From NCBI GenBank assembly GCA_008729055.1, contig SDUX01000004.1:1612001-1676000 (forward strand): a DNA stretch of 64,000 nt, given 5' to 3'. A program made the position numbers and the translations under genes. Below the pieces are notes generated by a model that was given only the letters and a program-made list of their open reading frames with translations, had not been told where the DNA came from and searched no databases. Numbering within the stretch: the first letter of the stretch is position 1; the number at the start of each line of letters is the position of its first letter. Below are positions 33,216 to 42,339 of this stretch, piece after piece. Source of the DNA: Pyropia haitanensis (Eukaryota > Rhodophyta > Bangiophyceae > Bangiales > Bangiaceae).

Positions 33216-33982
33216 AGGAGGGAGCGCGTCGACGAACCAGACGGCGGCAGCTGCCGCGTCGACAGGTGCGAGCGGACGCGCTGGCCCAGGGGGGACGCCA
33301 CCGTCACGGGCGCCGACGCCGACGACGGCCCGCCGCCGCCGCCGCCGGGTCCCCCCCCCGCTCCACCCAACACCGACGTCGAGACAGACGCCGAGCCGCG
33401 CGGCGAGTCCCCGCCGGGCGTGACGGGCGAGCCGAGGTAGGCTGCCAGCGACGGCGCCGACCCCGCGGGCGTCACCGGCGCCGACGCCGTGTCGACGACG
33501 CGGGTGAACCACGCGTGCTGCAGCGCCGCGACCGCGGTGATGCGCTTGCTCGGGTTGCGCTGCAGCAGCTGCCGCAGCAGGCTCTTGGCGTCGGCCGAGA
33601 CGTTGCGAAAGTAGTCGGCGGGGAACGAGTAGTCGCCGATGCGGACCAGCTCAATCACCCGCTTGTCGTCCTCGTCGTCAAACGGAAAGGTGCCCGACAG
33701 CATCCGGTACATGAGCACGCCCGCCGACCACAGGTCCACCGCCGGCCCGTACCGCTGCTTGCGCGTGATCTCGGACGCGACGTAGTGGGGCGTGCCGACG
33801 GGCGTGTCCATCACCTCCTGGTTGACCCGCTTGGCCATCAGGAACGCGGCGTGCGCAAAGTCGCCCAGGCGCAGCGCCAGCGGGTGCCGCCGGTCCTCCA
33901 GCAGCACGTTGTTGGGCGTCACGTTCCGGTGCACAACGTTGTGGCTGTGCAGGTGGTGCAGCGCGGAGAGGAGGCCCTCCAT
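32924..33982 (-). CDS. kinase C-lobe with degenerate catalytic loop plus FKBP-like C-terminal half (exon; N-lobe not found)
   Basis: From ATG 33982 the frame gives subdomains VIb-XI of a CAMK-type kinase: NVVHRNVTPNNVLL (15-28), GDFAHA (40-45), GTPHYVASEI, VDLWSAGVLMYRMLSGTFPF, and a C-lobe helix ending in ALQHAWF. The catalytic Asp of HRD is Asn (codon AAC), DFG is D-F-A, and the APE motif is A-S-E. A Ser/Gly linker with a GGC array follows. The last about 65 residues match the C-terminal half of FKBP isomerases (AAGLVGMAEGDERTLYVHP and LPRNGLLVFDVVCV). The protein lacks the N-lobe (Gly loop, Lys). A TAA lies a few codons upstream in frame. CTAAC followed 19 nt later by an AG within codon 2 looks like a branch site and acceptor, so this is probably a 3' exon starting near 33977. 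No N-lobe exon was found to 37.1 kb. It could be a pseudokinase gene or a gene fragment. Confidence 0.72.
33166..33215. repeat. (CCG)n array coding poly-Gly in the kinase-FKBP linker (minus strand)
   Basis: GCC/CCG repeats encode about 17 Gly between the kinase C-lobe and the FKBP-like tail. Confidence 0.88.
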
Positions 33983-34164
33983 GACGGGCCGGGCGGTTAG
34001 GGTTTACCCCCACCGTCCGCCCCCGCCCGCATCCGCCTCATGGCTGTCAGCCGCGTCCGGCGGCCGGCGGCGGGGCAGTAGCCCGGAGTCAGCCCCGAGC
34101 GGGCACACACCCCTGTCACCGGCGCGGTGAACGCGGAGCTGGCCCACCCCCAAATGTCCACCCC

Positions 34165-34745
34165 CCCCCCACACTCCAGGGGCACTCCCCCAAGCCTCTC
34201 GTCGGCCAGCGCCGCCCGTCTCACCGCCCTCACCCCCCTCGTCCACCCCCACACCCCTGTGCAGGCGTAGGCGGCCGGGCTGCCGCTGCGGCGGCGCTAC
34301 CGCCAACAGACGCTTGGTCGCCGCGAGCTGCGTCACCCCCCACACCGTAACACCACCGCCGTGGCGGGGGCCCCATTCGACTATCCTCCACACCGCAGCC
34401 GCGGCACCACCTATACCATCACGCCAACCACCGTCCATCCTCCACCTCCCTCCACACTGCAGGGGCACTCCACCTGATCTCGGGGCCGACCAGCTCCGCC
34501 TATCCCACGGCATCCTCTCCTCCCGTCCACCTCCACATGTCTGTGCACGCCGACGCGGCCAGGCCGCCGCAGCGCCGGCGCTACCGCCCGTACGGTCGGT
34601 CGCCGCTAGCAGCGTCACCCCCAATACTCCAACATCACCGCCGAACACGGCATCCAGCCATAAAGGGGGCCACACAGCCACTATCCGCACAAGTGCGGCG
34701 GCCGCCGCCATCGCGTCGGCCGCCGCCATGGCCGAGCTAGCTGTC
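34165..34745. repeat. degenerate tandem duplication, unit about 285 bp
   Basis: Two diverged copies run in order. CCACACT(C/G)CAGGGGCACTCC occurs at about 34169 and 34453. The CTGTGCA(G/C)GC segment, followed by a GGCGCTACCGCC match, occurs at about 34257 and 34543. GTCACCCCC occurs at about 34332 and 34613. The duplication lies upstream of the kinase exon on the minus strand, in a stretch without a convincing frame (33983-35045). Confidence 0.55.
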
Positions 34746-35045
34746 CACCGGACCCCAGAGGAAAAGAATGAGGACGTACCACCTGGCGACGGGGTGGCAC
34801 ATCTACGTCCCAGCTCCCCTGTCCAGAGCAATCAAACGAGGTCGTCCCTCCTGGAAGCAACGTGCCGGCCCTCAGCACTCCACTCCTTCCCGTTGCGCCT
34901 TGTCAGCCGACAGTCCACCAACTGTCAATCTGGCTGATACGTTGCGCGATCAGTCACGGAACCGCTGAACCCGAGTGAGCTTCTCTTGCCTCACGTATGG
35001 GCCCTGGTTGTGCAGTTCTCTCAATTGACAGTGTCAGGCAGGTAG

Positions 35046-35257
35046 GATACGCTTGCGAATCAGGCTCAAGCGTATCAGCACCCAAAAGAACCACTCGAGA
35101 GTATTGGTTCCCAGTACTCGTGCGATTTCCGGCCAAGCGTATGACAGCTACTCAATTACTAGGCAGTGCGTATCTATAAGCGCAGGCGGCCAGCGGCACG
35201 CGTAGCACAACTACGCTTGAAAAATACGCGCGTATACGCTTGGTCGACATACGCTTG
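35046..35257. repeat. cluster of TACGCTTG/CAAGCGTA octamers including a hairpin
   Basis: Six exact copies of the octamer in either orientation occur at 35048, 35067, 35134, 35212, 35235 and 35250. The first two form a perfect 10-bp inverted repeat (GATACGCTTG at 35046-35055, CAAGCGTATC at 35067-35076) with an 11-nt loop. The stretch is AT-richer than its surroundings. Subterminal repeats of a DNA transposon or a protein-binding cluster would look like this. Confidence 0.6.
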
Positions 35258-36320
35258 ACAAACCCTGGTGCTGAGGGGGGTACCGCGGCTGCCCTGCCGG
35301 AGGCTGGCGGTGGTGGCGCCCGTGACGGGCGACGCCGGGGGTCGTGGTGGTGGAAGTGGCGGCAGCGGCGGCGGCGGCGGCGGCGGCGGCGACGGCGGCG
35401 GGGGCGGCTGTACGGACGGAGAGGTGTGGCCGCCCCCGCTGGGCGCCCGGCCGGCCGGCCGGCCGGTGGTGTCGGCTGCGGCGGCGGTGGCGGCGGCGGC
35501 AGCGGGTGGGGAGGGCGCCCGGTCACCCCTCTCTCTCCCCCGCGGCGGCGGTGGGGTGTCGGTGGTGGCCGCTTGCGTCGGCCGCCTTGGGGTGCTCCCC
35601 CGCACGTTGCGGTCGTGGGTGGCCTTCCCCGGCCCCTCTGAGATGGTCCGCGTCGACTGGTCGTCGACGCCGCGACTGGCGAAGGTGGCCGAGCAGGTAG
35701 TATCGGGGGTGGCGCCGTCGAGGGCGGGAAGGGCGGCTATGGGGGAGGGCGGGCGCTCGGCCGGCACTGGGGGCGCGTCCCGGAGGGGGGGACCGTGGCA
35801 GGGTGGAGGGTTGTGTGTCAGAGGCCAGGGAATGGGGGCATGTGGCGCCGGGCGGGGCGCGACGACGTGCCGCCGACGGGGCGCCCTCCGCCCGGTGACA
35901 GCCGCCCGGCCGGGGACAGGCAGGCGCCTGACCGGTGCGCAGCGGGTGCGCGCACGCGCCGTGGCGTCCAAGGCAAGTATTGAAAGTATAGACAGAGGCG
36001 CCCGCACCCGCCGTGGCGCGCGTCCCACCGCCGTCGCGCGCGGCACCATGGGCGGCGCCGTCACGCCCGCTGTCGGGGGCTCCCCCACCGGGCGACCCCG
36101 CCTCGGGGCCACCCACGTCAGGGGCAACACCAAGAGCCGCTCCTCCCGCCTTTTCCACCTCACCCTCCCCCTCCGCCAGTCTCTCTCCTTCCCCCTTCCC
36201 CTCCCCCTCCCCCTCCGCCACAGGCGTAGCGAGGGGAGCTCGTGGGCGCCCATGACGGTCCCCCCACCCACCCCCCTCCCGCCCCAGCCGCCGCCTCGCC
36301 CCCCCCCCCCACCGCCGCCT

Positions 36321-36351
<31 letters not shown>

Positions 36352-36447
36352 GGCCGCCACCGCCGCCTCATCCGCGTCGGCCCCACCCCCCCCCCCCCCC
36401 CCCGCCCCGCAGCCCCCCCCCCCCTGGCGGCGTCGGCGGCGGCGGCG
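35258..36447. other. GC-rich stretch, no gene supported
   Basis: It contains a GGC array (35356-35400), CCCTCC repeats (about 36160-36225) and CCG/C runs (36296-36430). On the minus strand, VSSDVLDALRRIALRGGL (about 36530-36475), in a frame different from the next gene, may be its continuation past a C-run. Confidence 0.4.
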
Positions 36448-37128
36448 TCACGGCCGCCGCCACTGCCGAAGACGTCCGCACTGCCGCAAGCCCTCCGCGC
36501 AGGGCGATGCGGCGGAGGGCGTCGAGCACGTCGGAGGAGACGCCCCCCCCCCCCCCCCACCGGGCGGGGGCGCCGGCCCATAGTAGGCGTCCGCGTCGGC
36601 CAGGCGGTCGCCCCCCCCCCCACCCCCGCCCCCCCCCCCTCTCTCGCCCGTGGCGGGACCCCCGGCGGCACCCCCCCCGCCGCCGTCCGCCCCGTCGTCC
36701 CCACCGCCCAGTTGTAGGTGCGCCACGCCCTCGACCGGCGGCCCCCCCGTCAGGGACGCCCCCCCAGACCCGTCGCGGGCGGCGGCGGTGAGGCGAGCGA
36801 CGACCGGGTCCAGTGCCGCCCGCACCCGCCGCAGCCACCCGGCGTGCAGGGAGAGGGAGGTGTAGAATTTGGTGGCGGCCGCCGCCATCACCGCGTTGGC
36901 GGCCGCCGCGACGGCCGCGGGGACGACCGCGGCCGCCCTGCGCCGGGCGAGCGGGCCCGAGCAGGCGGCCGCGGCGGCGTAGCGGGGGTAGAAGGAGGCT
37001 CTTCGCCTCCCCTTCACCACCACCCGCCCTAGCAACACCCCCGCCAGCGCGTCTAGAGCGGTGACCACTGCCGCCACCGGCAAGTCCACCGCGGTCATAG
37101 GCTCCCTGCCCCTTCCTCCGCAGCTCAT
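36448..37128 (-). CDS. hypothetical Ala-rich protein
   Basis: I do not recognise this protein. The minus-strand frame opens at ATG 37128 (MSCGGRGREPMTAVDLPVA) and gives an N-terminal hydrophobic helix (AAVVTALDALAGVLLGRVVV). A basic stretch (KGRRRASFYPRY) and an amphipathic segment (KFYTSLSLHAGWLRRVRAAL, about residue 85) follow, then a Gly/Asp-rich linker. After the G run at about 36541-36560 a different frame gives a better-looking continuation (VSSDVLDALRRIALRGGL), so the true C-terminus is probably displaced by an indel. It lies about 550 bp downstream of the NTPase gene on the same strand. Confidence 0.38.
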   Translation of the reverse strand: MSCGGRGREPMTAVDLPVAAVVTALDALAGVLLGRVVVKGRRRASFYPRYAAAAACSGPLARRRAAAVVPAAVAAAANAVMAAAATKFYTSLSLHAGWLRRVRAALDPVVARLTAAARDGSGGASLTGGPPVEGVAHLQLGGGDDGADGGGGGAAGGPATGERGGGGGGGGGGDRLADADAYYGPAPPPGGGGGGASPPTCSTPSAASPCAEGLRQCGRLRQWRRP

Positions 37129-37676
37129 GAAGCTACCGCCTACAGCACCACCTCCCGCGCCGCAGCGAGCGCCAAACTGCCCGCCGCCGCCGCGCTACCA
37201 CCGCGGCATTGCCCTCAGAGCGGAGGGAGCAGGTGGTCCCTATCACCGTCTTGCAGACGTCGGCGGAAGGCGGGGGCGACACCGCCACCGCTGCCACCAG
37301 AGCCCCCACCCCGACAACCGCCGCTTGCGATGGCGGGCCCCGGCGAGCCTCCACCGGAACGACCGCGGCATCGGTCAAAAGCAGCGCCCCGTCGTCGATC
37401 AAGCTGGCGTCAACTTCCCCACGCGCGCCGGGGGGGCCGTCATCGTGCGTGCTAGACGGCCCACGCATCACTGTACCGGACGAGATACACTCACGCATCA
37501 CTTTACCAGACGAGATACCCCCGGTATGCCTGCCACCGCACATGAACGACCCACACACAGCCATTGCCGTCACCGACACCGCCACGGCCGCGGCAATCAC
37601 TGCCGCTGCCGCCTCGGCCGCGGCAGTCGCTGCCGCTGTCGCCGCCACCGCCAACGCCACCACCTCCGCCGCCATG

Positions 37677-40600
37677 TTACTGAGGGTCCCTGTAAGAGAG
37701 CCCCAGAGCCTGAGAAAGGCAGTTCACCAGGTTCCCAAACAGCTGCTTGTTGTGCGACTGTGCCACAATGATGGCGTTGTCAGCCCACCTCCCAGACAGG
37801 CCGCTGGTGCTTGGCGTCATCTCCTGGTTGGAGACGTACATATACGAACACCGCGGTCGCCACAACGCACAAAAGCCGCTGTTCCCCAATATGGAGTCGG
37901 CCTTGTCCAGCCGCTCCACGCACTTTCGCACCTCAGACCACGCCGTGCTTGTCACGCGGTATATGCCGCTGCGCTTGAACTGCCAAAAGAAGGGCATCGC
38001 GTCACCCACCTTGACAACACCATCTACGGCATCCAGCGCTTGGTGGAAGCATACGGCATCCACTGCTTCGTAGTTGGTCGGGAACAGGAATACCGTCCGG
38101 AAGAGCTGCTCCACGGGGTACCGCTCAACCACCCGCTGCAACGTCACAGGATCTTTGCCAAACAGGGACTTGTCCAGGACGACAACCCGGTCCTGCGCAA
38201 CGGACGCATTGACTCGCACCCGTCGCAAGATGGGCCCTTCTCCGCTCCAGGTTGCCTTGACACCGTACATGTTGTGCAGCGTGGCGGGCGCCCCGGCACT
38301 TGGTCGCACTGACCTTGCCAAGGACATCATAGATATCCATTGCACAACGAAGCGCTCCCAAACGTACCACTCCCGCTCGAGGCTCTTGTGCGGAGCCGTC
38401 GGGGTGCCCGCGCCCGCGCCCTCGTCGTCCTTGTGCTCGTGGCTCTTGTCCGTGGAGGCCACAGTCTTGTCGTCGGCTCCCTTTGCTTCGTCCGTCACGC
38501 CATCACAGGTGCCCGCGCCCGCGCCCTCGTCGTCCTTGTGCTCGTGGCTCTTGTCCGTGGAGGCCACAGTCTTGTCGTCGGCTCCCTTTGCTTCGTCCGT
38601 CACGCCATCACAGGTGCCCACGGCGCCTACGCCCACAATCTCTAGCGCATCCACCAAGCCCTTGTCGATGTCTGTGCCCACGATCGCCGCCTTGCCCGCC
38701 AAGAGGGCCACGTCGACGAGCCTGCCAACAGCCTGCGTCATCGGTGACGCCCGCATCCCCGGCTTATTCAGGATCGCCACAAGGGAGAGCGGGATGATGT
38801 CGGGCTCGAACGAATCAACGGCAGCAACCGTGATGAAGCCCTGCCTCCCAAAGAGGTCCCACCGCGCGTTCAGCACGGCGTTGTGGCGATCGACGTAGCG
38901 CCTCTTGGCAATCTCCAGTACTCCCTCCTTGCTTGGGGATGCACCACTGGGCCGCGCATCGGCCGCTCCAGGAAGAATGTAGTCGTCGCGCCGGACCGTC
39001 TCCTGCAGCACCACCGCAGCAAGGACATGGTCGACGTACACGCGCAGGTCAGGTGATGAGAGGTCCTTGATCGCCACCGTCTTGTACGGCTCCCCGCTCG
39101 AGGGATCAGGCAAGGTCAACGTGGCAGGAAGGATCTCGTGGACCGTAGAGCACAGCTTCACCAGAGTCGGCGCGGGCGCACGAGCCAGCTCTTCAGCCAG
39201 CCTTTCGGCGGCTCGCCAATGCCCTCCACTCAAATTGGCGTACGTGCGGCCAACGCGGTATGACCAGGTGGCAAACTTCGACTCGCCCTGGGACGGTGGC
39301 TGCGGCTGCTCTTGCGCGGACAAGGCCCGCAGCATCATGAGCACGTGGTCCTCCGCGTCCGCCGTCTGCAAAACCCCAACAGGGCGGCAAGGACGCCCCG
39401 ACGCAGAGCTCTCGTTGTCCATAACTCCCTGGTCAAGAGAAGTAAAGACCGCAGAGCCGTACCCGAAAGTGGAAGCCAGGCGGCAAGCCTCCGACCTCAC
39501 CAGCTCCCGCGCATCCGCACCCAGCGCCATGCACACATCCGCGCCGCCCGCTTCAGGTCCCAGCTTGTTGAGCTCGTCGACAAACAGGACCATGCGACGC
39601 CCGCCGCAGCGCTCGGTGACCAGACGGCCAACTTCACGCTGGATGACACTCAGGGACGACCGCTTGGCCTCAAGGTCGCGCTCCACCTCGAGCAGAAAAT
39701 CCTCGAAGGTCTTGGAGGGTTTATCGCCAAGCTCCGCCTGCGCACAGAAGAACAGCCGCGTGTAGAGCAGGATGCTTGCCTGGCCCGTGAGCTCGACAAG
39801 ACGGGGATCGGCGGGGTTGATGGTCAGGAGCCCGTTGAAGCTCACAATGAATGGCGACAACTCCATCAGCCGCTCATCTCGGGTCTCCCCCAAGCACTTG
39901 CTCCAGTAAAACCGCAGCGCCTCTCGCAGGTAGAGGGTCTTGCCCCGTCCGGGCGAGCCCAAGATGTAGAGCAGGAACCGCCGCGCCCCCTGCTCCTCCT
40001 TTGATAGCTTGGCGTCGTCGGTATGCCCGGGCTGGAGATGGTGATCCAACACGTAGTTCTTGATGTCCGCCCAGAGCTGCTCACACTCCTTCTCAACGAC
40101 CGGCTTCCCGAAGAAGCCCTCGGCAGGTGTGGGCTCGAAGACCATGTCCGACACAGCCACGCGGGAGGCAGATGGCGACCGAACAATGCCCATGCGGCTC
40201 AGCGCCGCTGCCAGAGGAGAAGCACGCATCGCAGCAATGTCCTACAAGGAGCAGGAAGGTAGAGGTGCAAAGCGACATGAAGAGGTGCAGACGTGGAAAA
40301 AGCCCATCTCGTCAGACAAGAGCACTGAAGCGCAAAGCAACGGGAGTGAACATCAGTACGGTGGCCTAGAAAATAGTGTATGGAGAGGCGGGCATGTAAG
40401 CAGGTATAGAACACAAGAGACAGACGAAGAGAGAGAATAGGAAAGCGTACCTTCTGGAGCTCCTCAATTTCCAGCTCGAGCTTCGCGACGTCCTTGTAGA
40501 GCTTGTCCAACACGTTCAGGATCATACGCCAACTCCGGCTCAGGAGCTCTTCCCTGTTCACCAGGCGGGCACGTTTGTCGGCAGTGATGATCTTGTCCTG

Positions 40601-40960
40601 AAGCTCCACCTCTACAGCGGCCAGGTCTTGCTTAACACTCTGCTCCTTCAACTCCTGCGCATCAATGCGCTTTTCGGTGGATCTCAGCTGCGCCACCTTC
40701 TTCTCGAGCTGCATCTCTTCCGTCATCAGGAGGGGTACATCATCGGACGAGCCCTGGTTCGTGCTCTCGGCATTGGCACGTGCACGACAGCTCAAGGGCA
40801 ACCGAAGTCGGCACCTCCCGACGCCGCTTACGCGACCCCGGAATGGCGGCCGCGCACGCATGAGCGGCGTGGACGGCGAGCCCGTCAGGAAGGTTGTCAC
40901 AAAGGGCATCACGTACGCAGGAACTGTTGAGACCGTCATAGCAACTACAAAACTCTTCAT
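37677..40960 (-). CDS. coiled-coil / P-loop NTPase / putative PD-(D/E)XK nuclease protein (Crinkler-RHS-like)
   Basis: Two exons join in frame: 40960-40451 (170 codons) and 40241-37677 (854 codons plus stop). The phase-0 intron 40450-40242 has donor GTACGC and acceptor TTGTAG. The product has 1,024 residues. Residues 1-25 are hydrophobic, then come Arg-rich sequence and a long coiled coil (about 76-170). Walker A is GSPGRGKT (265-272), Walker B is MVLFVDEL (387-394) and a sensor-like AVFTSLD lies at 434-440, as in AAA/STAND-type NTPases. A helical region and a Lys/Asp-rich linker made of two identical 35-residue repeats (712-781) follow. In the C-terminal domain a D (AVDAVCF, 898) and QFK (924-926), with an upstream Glu, could form a PD-(D/E)XK site. 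The order NTPase then REase-like domain is that of Crinkler/RHS-type eukaryotic proteins; that relationship and nuclease activity are inferred. If the exon-1 start is wrong, M79 could be used. Confidence 0.72.
38404..38613 (-). repeat. exact tandem duplication, 2 x 105 bp, inside the NTPase gene
   Basis: 38404-38508 and 38509-38613 read as identical. Each encodes the same 35-residue Asp/Lys-rich, hydrophilic unit in frame (GTCDGVTDEAKGADDKTVAS plus 15 more). A trailing partial match begins at 38614. Confidence 0.95.
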
Positions 40961-41642
40961 CAGGGCAGGGTGTGGCCGTCAACAAGAGAGTACAGGACAA
41001 GAGGTATCCACACGTCACAGTTTTACTATTAGAGAAAAAACAGAAGGTGTACTCGCAACGACGCCAAGGCAAAAGACGCGTCACGCTCTCCAGTAGCGAG
41101 GGGGCACACCGCAGAACCCATCCACTCCAGCGCATGCACAGTAATGCTCTCCCATCTGCTGGCCAGCCTTGCATACCGTGTGGTCAGGAATGCGTCAGCT
41201 ACGAATGGCAACGATGGGCGTTCGGCAGGGAACGTCGGCGAGGTCGGGGGGGGCCAGTAAGGTCGCTACTGGAAGCGCGGAAGCATGCGCCAGTCAGGCA
41301 AATGCGACTGCTGCACGTCCGGATCGTCGGCCAACAGCATCCCGCAATCGGGTCCAAAGTGCAGCGTACGGGTGGAGCGGGGGCGAAGGCAGTGTCAGAG
41401 TTGCGCACACGGGGGGGGTGGATATGGTTGACGAGGGTCGCGTTGGAACGCGCCAGGGCCGACAAACAGGAACAGACCGGAAATATGGCACCTTTCCCAA
41501 AAGTCGGACACTCCCAGGACTTGGGAGCTAAAGTTTTGGTGGGTCCCCCACGCCCAATCAGAAAGCGGCGGCTGTCCCGGTCCTGGACCAGCGCAGTCAT
41601 ACAGCGAACACGTGGCCAAAGCTTGTCGCCGCGACTGTGGAT
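40961..41642. other. upstream region of NTPase gene, no gene seen
   Basis: Moderate-GC sequence. A competing minus-strand frame (41174-40740) overlaps exon 1 but shows no motif. The promoter of the NTPase gene should lie here. No TATA box stands out. Confidence 0.4.
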
Positions 41643-41830
41643 GGTTCGATCACTGCTGCGCGGTTCGATCATACCCCACCCCCTGTGATCCAACCCCCTC
41701 CCACTGCCACTATGGACGGTTCGATCACTTTTCGCGGTTGGATCATACCCCCCTGTTATCGAACCCGCCCCCCAGGGCCACTGGTGCACGTTCGATCACG
41801 CCCTACACCCTGTAACGAAATGGGCGGCGG
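41643..41830. repeat. imperfect tandem repeat, about 75-bp unit, 2.5 copies
   Basis: Units start at 41643, 41718 and 41789 with (G/C)GTTCGATCAC and share CGCGGTT(C/G)GATCATACCCC and C/G-rich tails. The shared GGTTCGATC core resembles a pol III B box, but no A box or tRNA fold accompanies it. Confidence 0.7.
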
Positions 41831-41838
41831 TTCCAGTG

Positions 41839-41866
41839 TATGGCACGTCCTCTAAAAAGTATACAT
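41839..41866 (+). repeat. 28-bp dispersed repeat, copy 1
   Basis: It matches 47830-47857 (reverse complement) at 27 of 28 positions and 58495-58522 (same orientation) at 25-26 of 28. The core is GTCC, 4 variable bases, then AAAAGTATACAT. It may mark the edge of a dispersed element; similarity to the 58.5-kb copy continues weakly for about 70 bp. Confidence 0.75.
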
Positions 41867-42339
41867 GAGGGAGTTTGCAGTGGAAAGTTTGGACGCTTCT
41901 CGAGGTCAGAGTGACGACCAATGAGAGGCCCAGGAAGCTGCCCCAGTTAGAACACGAGCTTTTGTCGCACGACTGAGTGCCGCATTGGTCCACTGGTACC
42001 CAGCTACCATCATTGGTCCGTCGTCGCCCTCCACGCCGTCGTCGCGGCAGCCGACGTCCCCCCCCCCACCTGTCGCCGTTATGCCCACTGCTGCGATGCG
42101 ATTCCCCCCCGCCCTCCCCCTTTGCCTCTCCCGGCCCTCTGCGGCGGCGATGCTCCCCTTCCCCATACATCCCCCTGAATAAGGGTTCTCGATCTCCTCC
42201 ACTGCGCCTTCCCGGCTTCCTCCGCCGTTTGATCCGCGCGCCTGGCCGGCGACGGGGACGGCGTGGGACCACCTTCCTGCGCCCCCCCCGACTGCGGCGA
42301 CCCACCCCTCCTCCCCCCCCCCACCCCACTCCCCCCCAC

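Noticed and set aside
33998..34012. Telomere-like TTAGGGTTTA
   Set aside because: A single short match with no array; it is better explained as the complement of a CTAAC branch site.
37133..37675. 180-codon minus-strand ORF starting 1 nt after the NTPase stop
   Set aside because: The first 45 residues are simple GCN-type Ala/Val repeats and the rest has no motif. It is more likely 3' UTR of the NTPase gene than a second cistron.
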